47,263 nt of DNA, from NCBI RefSeq assembly GCF_009296175.1, contig NZ_VOSK01000027.1:1-47263 (forward strand). The letters run 5' to 3'. A program made the position numbers and the translations under genes. The stretch is from Microvirga tunisiensis. GTDB taxonomy: Bacteria > Pseudomonadota > Alphaproteobacteria > Rhizobiales > Beijerinckiaceae. Positions 28,230 to 38,053 of this stretch are shown here, piece after piece (position 1 is the stretch's first letter; every line of letters starts with the position of its first letter). The notes beneath the pieces are model-generated. The model had not been told where the DNA came from. It was given only the letters and a program-made list of their open reading frames with translations, and ran no database searches.

Positions 28230-29804
28230 ATGTTCGCAGAAAAAGCTCCCTCGAATGCTTCCGAATGGTCGGTGTCCGATCTGGCGGGCGCCCTCAAACG
28301 CACCTTGGAGGATGCGTTCGGCCATGTGCGCTTGCGTGGCGAGGTCTCGGGCTATCGCGGGCCTCACTCGTCGGGGCATGCGTATTTTTCCCTGAAGGAC
28401 CAGAATGCCCGCATCGACGCGGTGATCTGGAAAGGGGCCTTCGCCAAGCTCAAGATCCGCCCCGAGGAGGGAATGGAGGTCATCGCCACCGGGCGCATCA
28501 CCACCTTTCCGGGCTCGTCCAAGTACCAGATCGTCATCGATACGCTCGAGCCCGCCGGCATCGGCGCGCTCATGGCGCTGCTCGAAGAGCGCCGCCGCAA
28601 GCTGAATGCGGAGGGGCTGTTCGCTCAGGAGCGCAAGCGCCGGCTGCCTTTCCTGCCGCAGGTGATCGGCGTCGTCACCTCGCCGACCGGCGCGGTGATC
28701 CGCGACATTCTCCACCGGCTGGAGGATCGATTCCCGCGCCGGGTGCTGGTGTGGCCCGTGCGCGTGCAGGGCGAGACCTGCGCGGCGGAGGTCGCCGCCG
28801 CCATCCGCGGCTTCAATGCGTTGGAATCCGGCGGGCGGATCCCGCGCCCTGATGTACTCATCGTGGCCCGCGGCGGCGGATCCATCGAGGACCTGTGGGG
28901 CTTCAACGAGGAGATCGTCGTGCGGGCCGTGGCCGAGAGTGGCATCCCGCTGGTCTCGGCGGTCGGCCACGAGACCGACTGGACCCTGATCGACCATGCG
29001 GCCGACATGCGTGCGCCGACGCCCACGGGCGCCGCCGAGATGGTGGTGCCGGTCCGGGTCGAGCTCATGGCCGCCGTGAACGATCTCTCCCGGCGCCATG
29101 TGGAAGCAGCCCTTCGTCTTGTGGATCGCCGTCGGTCGGATCTGCGCGCCACCGCCCGTGCCCTGCCGACCCCCGAGGCCCTGTTCTCGCCCAAGCGGCA
29201 GCGGCTCGATCTTGCGGCCACCAAGCTCTATCCGGCGCTCGCCCGCAACGCGCGCGGCCACGAGGAGCGGCTGCTCAAGGTTGTGCGCCAGCTTGCCCAC
29301 GTCTCGCCGGTGGCCAACGTCGCCCGCATGCGCGCCAGGCTCGATGCGGTGGGGCCGCGCCCTTACAATGCAGCCTGCCGCTCCATCCTGCTGCGCGAGG
29401 AGAGCCTGAAGCAGGTCGGCCGCCGTCTGGTGGTGTCCCGGGAGGCGCTGTTGCGCGCCGAGCGGGTGCGCCTTGCTCAAGGGCATGAACTCACCCAGCG
29501 GGTCGCCGAGCGCCTCGGGCCGGCGCTGCAGGGCCAGATCGCCCGCAAGGCCGACAAGCTGGACGCAGTGTCCAAGCTCTTCGAAAGCCTGAGCTACAAA
29601 TCCGTGCTCAAGCGCGGCTTCGCCCTCGTCCGCGATGCGGACGGGCAGCCGCTCAACTCGGCGGATGCGGTGCTGGACGGCCAGGCCCTCGTGCTCGAAT
29701 TCGCCGACGGCAAGGCGGATGCCACCGGTGGGCGGATCGGGACGAGGCCAAGGGTAGCCAAGCCGAAGCTCGTGGTAGCGGAAGAGCAGGGCGCCTTGTT
29801 TTGA
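28230..29804 (+). CDS. xseA: Exodeoxyribonuclease VII large subunit
   Basis: The large subunit of the single-strand-specific exonuclease VII used in repair. An N-terminal OB-fold (residues about 10-110, [27 protein letters not shown]) is followed by the catalytic domain with [14 protein letters not shown] and [16 protein letters not shown], and a long helical C-terminal region. 524 residues is at the long end for the family. The small subunit gene xseB is not in the window. A DUF2093 gene follows 61 bases downstream. Confidence 0.95.
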   Translation: MFAEKAPSNASEWSVSDLAGALKRTLEDAFGHVRLRGEVSGYRGPHSSGHAYFSLKDQNARIDAVIWKGAFAKLKIRPEEGMEVIATGRITTFPGSSKYQIVIDTLEPAGIGALMALLEERRRKLNAEGLFAQERKRRLPFLPQVIGVVTSPTGAVIRDILHRLEDRFPRRVLVWPVRVQGETCAAEVAAAIRGFNALESGGRIPRPDVLIVARGGGSIEDLWGFNEEIVVRAVAESGIPLVSAVGHETDWTLIDHAADMRAPTPTGAAEMVVPVRVELMAAVNDLSRRHVEAALRLVDRRRSDLRATARALPTPEALFSPKRQRLDLAATKLYPALARNARGHEERLLKVVRQLAHVSPVANVARMRARLDAVGPRPYNAACRSILLREESLKQVGRRLVVSREALLRAERVRLAQGHELTQRVAERLGPALQGQIARKADKLDAVSKLFESLSYKSVLKRGFALVRDADGQPLNSADAVLDGQALVLEFADGKADATGGRIGTRPRVAKPKLVVAEEQGALF

Positions 29805-29865
29805 TTGAGGATTGGAAATCCTCGTTCAGCCTGCTTATGTGGAAGACAGCGCAACGCATTTCTTG

Positions 29866-30096
29866 ATGTCATCGATGTTGAACAAGATCGAACGCAGCGG
29901 CGGCGAAGCCGTGGTGCAATATCTCGACAGCAACCTCCGGGTCTTGAAGCCCGGGGCGTATGTGCGTTGCGCGGTGACGGGTGTTGAGATCCCCCTCGAC
30001 GAGCTGAAGTACTGGAGCGTCGAGAGGCAGGAGGCCTATGCCTCGCCCGAGGCGGTGATGATGCGCATCACCGGCGGGGGCGGGCCTCAAAAATAG
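29866..30096 (+). CDS. DUF2093 protein
   Basis: About 76 residues with the conserved block VRCAVTGVEIPLDELKYWSVERQEAYASPEAV, which defines DUF2093, a small alphaproteobacterial family of unknown role. The CAVTG and single Cys do not make a full zinc site. ATG 29866 (MSSMLNKIERSGG) or ATG 29875 gives the usual size; an upstream TTG would extend it by 18 residues of no family likeness. It follows xseA and faces lpxK convergently. Confidence 0.85.
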   Translation: MSSMLNKIERSGGEAVVQYLDSNLRVLKPGAYVRCAVTGVEIPLDELKYWSVERQEAYASPEAVMMRITGGGGPQK

Positions 30097-30132
30097 AGTG
30101 CTTCCGGCGAGGTGGATCCGGTTCGCCGTCGT

Positions 30133-31146
30133 TCATGCGACATGCAGCCGCCTTTCGTTGATGCGGCGCAGGAGCAGGTTGCGCAGGCCCGCCTCGTTCT
30201 CGATTCGAAGCCGCACCCGCAGCACCATCAGATCCGGCCAAGGCTCGGCTTCCTTCACCGCCGCGATCCGTGCAAAATCCTTCTCCGTGGTCACGGCCTG
30301 AAGCCCGCGTGCCTCCGCTTCCTGGCGCAGAGCCGTGAGTTCGGCCGCCTTGTAACGATGGTGGTCGGGAAACGGATGGACGGCTTCGACGGTGGCGCCG
30401 CAGGCGCGCAGGGTGTCGAAGAACTTTTCGGGCCGTCCGATGCCCGCAAAGGCCAGCACCTTCTTGCCTTCAAGCGATTTGGCGACATCCATTGCCGGTT
30501 CGAGCCTTGCTCGGAATACGCGCTTGCCGAGCCGTTCAGCTTCCTCGGCAATCTGTCGTCCCGGCTCTCCATTGCCGATGATGAGAACCGCATCGATGGC
30601 AGGCCATTGCACTTTCATTGGCGCGCGCAGCGGCCCGGCAGGCAAAGGCAAACCATTGCCGATTCCCGTTGCTCCATCCACGACCGCAATGGCGCAATCC
30701 TTGATCAGCGACGGATTCTGGAGCCCGTCATCCATGATGACGACGGTCGATCCTATCTCGTAGGACAGCCGGGCCCCGGCCGGGCGGTCGCGGGAGACGA
30801 TGGTTCGCGCCGCGCCCGAGAGCAGGATGGGTTCGTCGCCCACATCGAACGCCGTGTGCTTCATCCGGACCTGCACCGGGCCGCGCAGACGACCGCCATA
30901 GCCCCGTGACAGGAAGGCGGGGCTTTCACCCGCCGCATCGAGAATCCTTGCGACGGCAAGTGCCGTCGGTGTCTTGCCGGCGCCGCCCACGGTGAAATTC
31001 CCGATGCAGATGATGGGAAGATCCGCCTTCTCGCCCTGTCGCCGCATCCGTTGCGCGGCGATGGAGGTGTAGATGATGCCGGCTGGGCGCAGCAGACTGG
31101 CCTGCAGCGAGGGGGAGGGCTGCCACCAGAAGCGTGGTGCGCGCAT
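30133..31146 (-). CDS. lpxK: Tetraacyldisaccharide 4'-kinase
   Basis: LpxK phosphorylates the 4' position of the lipid A precursor at the inner face of the inner membrane. The 337-residue protein begins with an amphipathic membrane-contact segment (MRAPRFWWQPSPSLQASLLRPAG), then the P-loop GNFTVGGAGKTPTAL, SRGYGGRL and DDGLQNPSLIKD with catalytic aspartates. Its start overlaps the waaA stop by one base (TGATG), so it is the end of the lipid A/Kdo operon running leftwards. Confidence 0.95.
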   Translation of the reverse strand: MRAPRFWWQPSPSLQASLLRPAGIIYTSIAAQRMRRQGEKADLPIICIGNFTVGGAGKTPTALAVARILDAAGESPAFLSRGYGGRLRGPVQVRMKHTAFDVGDEPILLSGAARTIVSRDRPAGARLSYEIGSTVVIMDDGLQNPSLIKDCAIAVVDGATGIGNGLPLPAGPLRAPMKVQWPAIDAVLIIGNGEPGRQIAEEAERLGKRVFRARLEPAMDVAKSLEGKKVLAFAGIGRPEKFFDTLRACGATVEAVHPFPDHHRYKAAELTALRQEAEARGLQAVTTEKDFARIAAVKEAEPWPDLMVLRVRLRIENEAGLRNLLLRRINERRLHVA

Positions 31147-32435
31147 CAGCGGCGCGCTCCCAGTTTCGCCTGCACGATGAAGGACTCGACCGATTGCATC
31201 GTCCGGTCCACGGCGCCGCCGAGCGCCTGCACGGCCTCCCCTGACTTGCGAGCCATATCGCGCGTAAGGGCCGCGTTGCTCAGCAATTCGTTGACGGCCC
31301 GCGCCAGGGTGGCGCTGTCCTTCACCATTACTGCGCCCCGCGACCGATCGAGGGCCTCATAGATCTCGGTGGCGGTATGGACATGTGGTCCGTGCAGGAT
31401 GGCCGCACCCAGCTTGGCCGGCTCGATCGGGTTATGCCCGCCGATGGGAACCAGAGTGCCGCCCATGAGGACGATGGGGGAGAGTCGGTAGAACAGGCCC
31501 ATCTCGCCGACCGTGTCGACCACGTAGATATCCGTCGCCCGATCGGGGTGAATGCCCTCGGAGCGCCGGCTGGCGCGTAGTCCCGCCTGTCTGGCAAGGG
31601 AGGCAACGTCCGGCCCCCGATGGGGATGCCGTGGGGCGATGATGGTGAGCAGGTGAGGATGGCGATTCGCCAAGGCGCGGTGCACGGCGATGATCGCACT
31701 TTCCTCGCCGGGATGCGTGCTGGCTGCAAGCCAGACCGGGCGCCCTGCAATCAGCCCCGAGAGATGTGCCACCACCCGCGGGTCGGCTGGCGGGGGAGCC
31801 GCATCGAATTTGATGTTGCCCGTCACGATCACCCGGGGAGCACCGAGCCGGGCCAGCCGTTCGGCGTCGTCGGACGTTTGGGCAAGGCATAGGGCGAACC
31901 GTTCGAGAAGGCCTCTGATGATGCCCGGCATTTTCTGCCAGCGCTGGTACGACCGATCCGACATGCGGCCGTTGACCATGACGAGTGGGATGTCACGCTC
32001 GGCCAGCGCCATGATCGTGTTCGGCCAGATCTCGGATTCCGCGATCAGGGCCAGATCGGGATGCCAGTGCTCCAGGAAGCGTTTTATATAACGTGGCACG
32101 TCCAGCGGGACAAACTGATGAATGGCGCCGGGCGGAAGCCGCCGGGCGATCAGAGAGGCCGATGTCTTCGTGCCTGATGTCACCAGGACCGAAAGGCCGC
32201 GCTGGGTCATCCGTTCCACGATCGGCAGCAGGGACAGGGTCTCGCCGATGCTGGCACCGTGAACCCACATCAGGTGGCCCTTGGGCCGTTCCCGGCTGGG
32301 ATAGCCCTGCCGCTCGCTGAGCCGCGTGCGATCCTCGCGACCCTTGTGCCGGCGCCAATACAGGAGACCGAGCACGGCCGGCTCCAGCATGGACACCGCC
32401 GTGCGGTAGGCCTTGAAGATGATCGGGAAGCTCAT
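31146..32435 (-). CDS. waaA: Kdo transferase (3-deoxy-D-manno-octulosonate transferase)
   Basis: WaaA adds Kdo to lipid IVA before lipopolysaccharide completion. The 429-residue GT-B glycosyltransferase has an N-terminal hydrophobic anchor (LEPAVLGLLYWRRHKG), the catalytic-base motif WVHGASIGE, and the C-terminal donor-binding segment GGHNPIEPAKLGA. It overlaps the acyltransferase gene by four bases and lpxK by one, so it is tightly co-translated. Confidence 0.95.
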   Translation of the reverse strand: MSFPIIFKAYRTAVSMLEPAVLGLLYWRRHKGREDRTRLSERQGYPSRERPKGHLMWVHGASIGETLSLLPIVERMTQRGLSVLVTSGTKTSASLIARRLPPGAIHQFVPLDVPRYIKRFLEHWHPDLALIAESEIWPNTIMALAERDIPLVMVNGRMSDRSYQRWQKMPGIIRGLLERFALCLAQTSDDAERLARLGAPRVIVTGNIKFDAAPPPADPRVVAHLSGLIAGRPVWLAASTHPGEESAIIAVHRALANRHPHLLTIIAPRHPHRGPDVASLARQAGLRASRRSEGIHPDRATDIYVVDTVGEMGLFYRLSPIVLMGGTLVPIGGHNPIEPAKLGAAILHGPHVHTATEIYEALDRSRGAVMVKDSATLARAVNELLSNAALTRDMARKSGEAVQALGGAVDRTMQSVESFIVQAKLGARR

Positions 32436-33166
32436 GCCCGGGAGCCTCCCATGAGCACGGGACTGGGCTTGGCGCCCGGATCCCTCGATCCGATCAGAGC
32501 ATAGGCCCGCTCGTGCACTCGGTCGAGTTCCCTCTCGACGGTCTTTCTTAAGGATTCCAGCGTCTGCTCGTCCGCTTCCCGCGGGATATGGATCGGATCT
32601 CCGAGCACCATGGCTCCGCGGCCGAACGGCAGCCCGATGCTGGCCCTGTCCCAGCTGTCGAAGTCGATGCGGCGGCTCGTGACCACGGCGACCGGCACGA
32701 TGGGACGACCGGACAGCTGGGACAGAGTGACGATACCTTGGCCGCAGATCCGCGAAATCTTCGGGACGTCGGCGGTCATCGCCACCATCTCTCCATCGCT
32801 CAAGGCCCGCAGCATGGCCCGCATGGCCTGGGCACCGCCCTTCTTGCGGATGTCGCGGCCGCGGGCACCGGAGCCGCGGATGGCCCGCACCCCCAGATGG
32901 CGCAGCGCGACGGCATTGAACTCACCGTCGCCCGAGCGTGAGACGAGGCTCGCGGCGCGGTCCTGCGGCCTCTTGGCGAAATGGATCATGAAATGCTGCC
33001 CGTGCCACATGGCGGCGATCACGGGCATCTCGACTCGGTCATAAGCATCGGCCGGCTCCATGACGAACCGGTTCGTGCGCTGCACGAACTTGAGATAGCC
33101 CGCGACAAGAAAGCCCAGGGTTTCCTGGACCGCTCGCGACCGGGTGATGCGCTTCATGAGACCCAT
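32432..33166 (-). CDS. DUF374 / lysophospholipid acyltransferase-like protein
   Basis: 244 residues. The region IAAMWHGQHFM has the HxxxxH/D-like acyltransferase pattern of DUF374 proteins, and TADVPKISRICGQGIVTLSQLSGRPIVPVAVVTSRRI matches the glycine-rich acceptor-binding block. A short hydrophobic N-terminus (TLGFLVAGYLKFV) suggests peripheral membrane association. Its position between a DUF4170 gene and waaA points to a role in lipid A acylation or assembly, but the substrate is not known. Confidence 0.88.
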   Translation of the reverse strand: MGLMKRITRSRAVQETLGFLVAGYLKFVQRTNRFVMEPADAYDRVEMPVIAAMWHGQHFMIHFAKRPQDRAASLVSRSGDGEFNAVALRHLGVRAIRGSGARGRDIRKKGGAQAMRAMLRALSDGEMVAMTADVPKISRICGQGIVTLSQLSGRPIVPVAVVTSRRIDFDSWDRASIGLPFGRGAMVLGDPIHIPREADEQTLESLRKTVERELDRVHERAYALIGSRDPGAKPSPVLMGGSRA

Positions 33167-33180
33167 TGCGACCTGAGGAA

Positions 33181-33414
33181 TCAGCCGATCTGCGGATCCA
33201 GCAGGCGGTGAAGGTGGACGATGAAGTAGCGCATCTGCGCATTGTCCACGGTCGCCTGCGCCTTGGCCTTCCAGGCCGCGTGGGCGCTGGCATAGTTCGG
33301 GAAGATTCCGACGATTTCGAGCTTGGAAAGATCCTTGAAGTCGACGGATTCGAGGCTGCTGAGCTCGCCGCCGAAAACCAGATGCAGGAGTTGCTTGCCA
33401 GGCGTGTCGGTCAT
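33181..33414 (-). CDS. DUF4170 protein
   Basis: 77 residues: QLLHLVFGGELSSL, VDFKDLSKLEIVGIFPNYASAHAAWKAKAQATVDNAQMRYFIVHLHRLLDP. This is the DUF4170 family of small cytosolic alphaproteobacterial proteins. It lies 14 bases upstream of the DUF374 acyltransferase in the same operon, so a part in envelope lipid synthesis is likely by association only. Confidence 0.85.
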   Translation of the reverse strand: MTDTPGKQLLHLVFGGELSSLESVDFKDLSKLEIVGIFPNYASAHAAWKAKAQATVDNAQMRYFIVHLHRLLDPQIG

Positions 33415-33473
33415 GATGATAGGGCTCTTCTGAAGAGGGTTGGAGGGTCGGTGTTGATGTGAGCCAACTTTGT

Positions 33474-34298
33474 TCAGGCTCTCATGGCTCCAATAGCACG
33501 AGGATGCAACCGTGACGCAACGGCAATCATCTCATCGTGGGAGGGATAAGGCTTGTTGTAGATCGGGGTCGAACCGTCGAGTCCGGTCAGGCATGCGCCG
33601 GCTTCCTGCAGGATGAGGTCCGCGGCCGCGATGTCCCAATCCTGGGCATTGGCCGAGACGAGGCCGATATCGATGGAGCCTTCCGCCACCCGCGCCAGTC
33701 TGAGCGCCAGGGACGGCACCTTGGGCAGGCGCTCGACCGGGCCCATGTGGCGCTCGAGCTGGTCCACGAGAGACTTGGGGCCCGCAACCCGGGCATGCGC
33801 GACATCCTCCGCCTCGGACACCTGCAGCCTCTCGCCGTTGCACCAGGCTCCTTCGCCGATCCTTGCTTCGTAAAGACGATCATGGATCGGCGCATAGAGG
33901 ATGCCGAGAACCGGCCTTGCGTCTCTGACCAGGGCGATGGAGATGGCCCAATCGGGATGGCCCGAGGCAAAGGCCCGGGTGCCATCGATGGGGTCGACGA
34001 TCCAGACATAGCTCTGCTCAAGGCGCGCCGGGTCGTCGGCCGTCTCCTCCGAAAGCCAGCCGGCTTGGGGAAACAGCGCGGAGAGATGCTCCTTCAGGAA
34101 AACGTCGAGGGCGATGTCCGCTTCCGTCACCGGGGAGCTGTGCCCCTTGTACCAGAGCTTGGCCGCCGTCTGCGCGCCGGCGCGGAAATAGGCCAGGGCC
34201 AGATCTCCTGCCCGGCGGGCGGCATCCCGCACGGCGGGTGCGAGGGAGGGGCCTGGATGAGATGAAGGAGACAGCATCGAACCTGACATGGGGGCCAT
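33474..34298 (-). CDS. Inositol monophosphatase family / 3'(2'),5'-bisphosphate nucleotidase-like protein
   Basis: 274 residues of the Li-sensitive, Mg-dependent phosphatase fold: SPVTEADIALDVFL, LSEETADDPARL, the metal motif WIVDPIDGTRAFASGHPDW, and WDIAAADLILQEAGACLTGLDG. These residues bind three Mg ions. CysQ-type members hydrolyse 3'-phosphoadenosine 5'-phosphate; the motif here does not separate that from inositol phosphates. ATG 34298, 34286 or 34280 are possible starts. First gene of the leftward lpxK-waaA cluster, 59 bases before DUF4170. Confidence 0.9.
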   Translation of the reverse strand: MAPMSGSMLSPSSHPGPSLAPAVRDAARRAGDLALAYFRAGAQTAAKLWYKGHSSPVTEADIALDVFLKEHLSALFPQAGWLSEETADDPARLEQSYVWIVDPIDGTRAFASGHPDWAISIALVRDARPVLGILYAPIHDRLYEARIGEGAWCNGERLQVSEAEDVAHARVAGPKSLVDQLERHMGPVERLPKVPSLALRLARVAEGSIDIGLVSANAQDWDIAAADLILQEAGACLTGLDGSTPIYNKPYPSHDEMIAVASRLHPRAIGAMRA

Positions 34299-34356
34299 CG
34301 GGAGGAGATACCATATCCCTCGAGCCCAAACCTTCCTTTTCGAAAGGTCGGCCTTT

Positions 34357-35286
34357 CTAGACGAGGCAGTCGAGGGTCATGGCCGCGAACAGGATCAGGC
34401 CCGCATCCCGATTCGAGCGGAAGAGACGCAGTGCGCCGGTGCCGTCCGCCCGGTCGATGCGGGCGACCTGCCAGCCCAGGTGAACGGCAAAGAGGCTCAA
34501 GCCGGCAAAGGATGGCACGCCTGCGCCTGCCAGAACCAGCGATGCGGTGATGGAAACGATGGTCAGCGCATAGCAGATGCCGACGCCGAGCTTCACGTTC
34601 TCGCCGAAGAACCGGGCCGAGGATTTGATCCCGGCAATCTCGTCGTCCTCGATGTCCTGCAGGGCATAGATCGTGTCGTAGCCCACCACCCAGGCGATGC
34701 TGCCGAGATAGAGCAAGATAGCGGCCCAGCCCAAAGATCCGAAGGCGGCCGTCCAGCCCATCAGGGCCCCCCAGGCGAAGGCGAGGCCCAGCACGATCTG
34801 CGGCATCCAGAAGAAGCGCTTCATGAAGGGGTAGAGCGCGACGATGCCTAGCGAGGCGAAGCCGGTCGCGATCGCGAAGGCATTGAACTGGAGCAGGACC
34901 AGAAGGCCGAGGATGCCCTGAAGCGCGAGAAAGGCCAGAGCCCCTTTCAGGGTGACCTGGTCCGAGGGAAGGGGGCGCTGACGGGTGCGCTCGACGCGGG
35001 TGTCGAGATCCCGGTCGACGATGTCGTTATAGGTGCAGCCCGCTCCGCGCATGGCCACGGCGCCGATCAGGAAGAGGAGGCAATGGACCGGGTTCGGCCA
35101 GGGCTGTCCCGCCGCGATGGCGGCGAGCGCCGCCGACCACCAGCAGGGCAGGAGAAGCAGCCACCAGCCGATGGGCCGCTCGATGCGGGCGAGGCGCAGG
35201 TAAGGCTTGAGGCCCGCCGGCGCCGATCGTTCGGCCCAATGGCCCTTGACGGCATCGGGCAGGGACGGGTCCGCGGGACGCTCCAT
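34357..35286 (-). CDS. ubiA: 4-hydroxybenzoate polyprenyltransferase
   Basis: UbiA attaches the polyprenyl chain to 4-hydroxybenzoate in ubiquinone synthesis. The 309-residue membrane protein has about eight hydrophobic segments and both aspartate-rich motifs: NDIVDRDLDTRVERTRQRPL and YDTIYALQDIEDDEIAG. Length and topology are typical. Transcribed leftward, upstream of the inositol phosphatase gene across 58 bases. Confidence 0.95.
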   Translation of the reverse strand: MERPADPSLPDAVKGHWAERSAPAGLKPYLRLARIERPIGWWLLLLPCWWSAALAAIAAGQPWPNPVHCLLFLIGAVAMRGAGCTYNDIVDRDLDTRVERTRQRPLPSDQVTLKGALAFLALQGILGLLVLLQFNAFAIATGFASLGIVALYPFMKRFFWMPQIVLGLAFAWGALMGWTAAFGSLGWAAILLYLGSIAWVVGYDTIYALQDIEDDEIAGIKSSARFFGENVKLGVGICYALTIVSITASLVLAGAGVPSFAGLSLFAVHLGWQVARIDRADGTGALRLFRSNRDAGLILFAAMTLDCLV

Positions 35287-35303
35287 AACTTAAAGGACCT
35301 GGC

Positions 35304-35774
35304 TTAGAGCGCGCCCTTCGGGACGCTCAGGGTGCCGGTCAGACCGCCGCCCATCTTGCTGGCAGGACCACCTTGCTGAGTCTGCTGCTGCTTGGCGCGC
35401 TTTTCCATCTCGGCCATCTTCGCGACAGCGCCGCAGGCCTGACCCTTGAACTGCTGGGAGCGCTTGTGATCTTCGGCGAAGCTCTGGACCAGCTGATCGG
35501 GAACCTGGCACCAATCCTTGTTGTCGGTCATCCACTTCTGACCGGCGGAGCCATTGGTCACGAGCTTCGAGAAGATGGTGCAGGCCGCGCGCGGGTCGAT
35601 CTGCTTGTTCTTGCCACCATTTGTGAGCTTGTTGACCTGCTGGATCAGGCTCTGCCGCTCCTGCAGGATCTTCTGCCCTTCCTGGCAGGCGCTCGACTGC
35701 GCGAAGGCAGGAGCTGTCACGAAACTGCCGGCGACGGCCAACGCAGCCAGAAGATGCGAACGGATATGCATCAT
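35304..35774 (-). CDS. Small exported four-cysteine protein of unknown function
   Basis: About 156 residues. The N-terminus (MMHIRSHLLAALAVAGSFVTAPAFAQ) is a signal peptide with an AFA-Q cut site. The mature protein has four Cys (SSACQEG, RAACTIF, DWCQVPD, GQACGAV), which suggests two disulfides, and a coiled-coil-like segment (QKILQERQSLIQQVNKL). The Gln/Lys-rich C-terminus looks disordered. GAGGGAA lies about nine bases before ATG 35774, which decides against a TTG two codons upstream. Probably a periplasmic protein; I recognise no family. Confidence 0.75.
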   Translation of the reverse strand: MMHIRSHLLAALAVAGSFVTAPAFAQSSACQEGQKILQERQSLIQQVNKLTNGGKNKQIDPRAACTIFSKLVTNGSAGQKWMTDNKDWCQVPDQLVQSFAEDHKRSQQFKGQACGAVAKMAEMEKRAKQQQTQQGGPASKMGGGLTGTLSVPKGAL

Positions 35775-35992
35775 GCCCAAAATTCCCTCAAAAAGCGCGC
35801 GACGTCTCGCACGCCTGCGTTCTGTTAACAGGTTCAGGGCCTTGAGGCCAAGAGGCGAATGGTCGCCTTAAGCTTAAGCTGTGCCATCCCGCACCTGAAT
35901 TTCACGTGACCAACAGGGCCGACCCTCTCCCTCGGGGCGGGGGAACTTGATACAGGGAGAGCGGTTCAGCACAAGGCTCCCCAGATCCCCCA

Positions 35993-36739
35993 ATGGCCGA
36001 ATACGATTTCAACGCTCCCCGTCTCTTCATCGATGCGCCCCTCCAGGCCGGGGCCAGGATCGCCCTCGACCGGGGACAGGCCAATTACCTGCTCAACGTC
36101 CTGCGCCTGAAGGCCGGGGAAAGCGTGCTGATCTTCAACGGGCAGGATGGGGAATGGCGCGCCGAAGTCGAGGTCGAGGGGCGCAAGGCCGCCGGTCTCG
36201 TCTGCGTGGAGTTGACCCGGAAGCAGGGGGGTGCCCCCGACATCATCTATGCCTTTGCGCCGCTCAAGCACGCCCGCCTCGACTATATGGTCCAGAAGGC
36301 GGTGGAGATGGGAGCGGGCGTTCTCCAGCCCATCCTGACGCGCAGGACCCAGGCCTCCCGGGTGAACCTCGAGCGCATGCGCAGCAACGCCGTAGAGGCG
36401 GCCGAGCAGTGCGGGATCCTGTCGATTCCGGAGGTGCGCGAAGAAGTGAATTTGGAGCGTTTTCTCAAGGGGTTGGAGAAAGATCGCCTGGTCGTTTTCT
36501 GCGACGAGAATGCGCCCGTTTCGAACCCGGTCGAGGCTCTGGCCAAGCTTGGGAACAATCAAGCTGGTCTGGTCGTTATAGTGGGCCCCGAAGGAGGGTT
36601 CACCGATCAGGAGAGAGCGCTTGTCGCCGCCCACGAAAGATGTGTTTGCGTATCGTTGGGTCCGCGAATCCTGCGAGCTGACACAGCCGCTGTGGCCGCG
36701 CTGGCGATCGTTCAGGCCGTGCTTGGCGATTGGAACTGA
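35993..36739 (+). CDS. rsmE: 16S rRNA (uracil1498-N3)-methyltransferase
   Basis: RsmE methylates U1498 of 16S rRNA. The 248-residue protein has an N-terminal PUA-like RNA-binding domain (RIALDRGQANYLLNVLRLKAGE) and a C-terminal SPOUT knot with VIVGPEGGFTDQE and LGPRILRADTAAVAAL, which bind SAM. The start is fixed by the typical MAEYDFNAPRLFIDAPL. Divergent from the small exported protein gene; ybdK follows at 174 bases. Confidence 0.95.
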   Translation: MAEYDFNAPRLFIDAPLQAGARIALDRGQANYLLNVLRLKAGESVLIFNGQDGEWRAEVEVEGRKAAGLVCVELTRKQGGAPDIIYAFAPLKHARLDYMVQKAVEMGAGVLQPILTRRTQASRVNLERMRSNAVEAAEQCGILSIPEVREEVNLERFLKGLEKDRLVVFCDENAPVSNPVEALAKLGNNQAGLVVIVGPEGGFTDQERALVAAHERCVCVSLGPRILRADTAAVAALAIVQAVLGDWN

Positions 36740-36913
36740 CCTCATCGTCCGACAACGAATAAAGCCGATCAGCCTCTAGCTTCAAAAGCTTAGCAGTTTC
36801 GCGTCGACTCGCCCCATTCTGGCCCCATTAAGCCGGAGTTTGGGCTCGGTCGCCGCAGGCCGGTCCGCATGCGCGAAAGGTCATTTCTAAATAAGAACAG
36901 AGGACACAGGGAA

Positions 36914-38053
36914 ATGAGCTGGGACTTCAAGTTCGGTATCGAGGAAGAGTACTTCGTCAACGATGCGCCGAGACGGGATATCGCCCGGGGGAGGATCAAG
37001 GAATTCTTCGCCGCCTGCCGTGACAACATCTCCGGCGACATCCAGCCCGAGATGCTGGAGCCGCAGATCGAGGTCGCGAGCAAGCCGGCCGTGGAATTCT
37101 CCGAGGCCCGCGCGCAGCTTGCCGAGCTGCGCTCGTCGGTGGGATCCGTCGCCCGCGATTTCGGCCTGTCCATCATGGCCTCCGGCACCCATCCGCTCGC
37201 CATCTGGTCCCGGGTGCGTCCCACGGCGCAGCCACGCTATGGCAAGGTCATGCACGACCTGCAGATGCTCGGCAGCCGCAACGTGCTGTGCGGCATGCAT
37301 GTCCATGTGGAAGTGCCCGACTTGAGCATGCGCGTGGACATCATGAACCGGATCCAGCCCTACCTGCCGCTGCTGCTCGCGCTCTCGACCTCCTCGCCGT
37401 TCTGGCAGGCGCAGCGCACGGGGCTGCTCGGCTACCGGCTTGCGGCCTATCGCGAGCTGCCGCGCACGGGATTCCCCGACCTCTTCGAAAGCGCGCAGGA
37501 CTATCAGCGTTATATCGACACCCTCGTGGCCGCCCGCGCCATCGAGAATTCCAGCTATGTCTGGTGGGTGATCCGGCCGTCCCTGAAGCATCCGACCCTC
37601 GAGCTGCGGGTGGCCGACAGCTGCACCCGGCTCGACGACACCATCGCGATTGCCGCGCTCTATCGCTGCCTTGTCCGCCGCCTGAGCCTGGACACCACGC
37701 TGAACGCCGGACAGACCGGCGCCTCCCGCGCCATCAACGACGAGAACGGCTGGCGGGCACAGCGCTACGGCATCCACGGCAGCTTCGTCGACGAGAAGAC
37801 GCGCACTGCAAAGCCAGTGCGGGAGCTCCTGGACGAGACGCTCGATCTCGTGGCCGAGGATGCCAAGGCCCTCGGCTGCCAGCGCGAGCTCGATCTCGCC
37901 CGCTGGATCGTGGCCCGCGGCACCAGTGCCGACCAGCAGCTGACGCTCTATACGGAAGCGGTTGGCCGCGGCCTGTCGAACCGGGACGCGCTTGCCGGCG
38001 TTGTCGACTGGCTCAGTGCGGAGACGATGGGAGAAACGACGATCCGGCACTAG
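36914..38053 (+). CDS. ybdK: Carboxylate-amine ligase (YbdK-like glutamate-cysteine ligase 2)
   Basis: 379 residues of the GCS2 family: MSWDFKFGIEEEYFV at the start, MLEPQIEVASKP, CGMHVHVEVPD, RPSLKHPTLELRVADSCTR. These enzymes join carboxylates and amines with ATP, and YbdK has weak glutamate-cysteine ligase activity. The ATG 36914 (CACAGGGAA upstream) gives the family N-terminus; an upstream codon at 36869 would add 15 unrelated residues. A true class II gshA lies 258 bases downstream, so this gene is probably not the main glutathione enzyme. Confidence 0.9.
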   Translation: MSWDFKFGIEEEYFVNDAPRRDIARGRIKEFFAACRDNISGDIQPEMLEPQIEVASKPAVEFSEARAQLAELRSSVGSVARDFGLSIMASGTHPLAIWSRVRPTAQPRYGKVMHDLQMLGSRNVLCGMHVHVEVPDLSMRVDIMNRIQPYLPLLLALSTSSPFWQAQRTGLLGYRLAAYRELPRTGFPDLFESAQDYQRYIDTLVAARAIENSSYVWWVIRPSLKHPTLELRVADSCTRLDDTIAIAALYRCLVRRLSLDTTLNAGQTGASRAINDENGWRAQRYGIHGSFVDEKTRTAKPVRELLDETLDLVAEDAKALGCQRELDLARWIVARGTSADQQLTLYTEAVGRGLSNRDALAGVVDWLSAETMGETTIRH

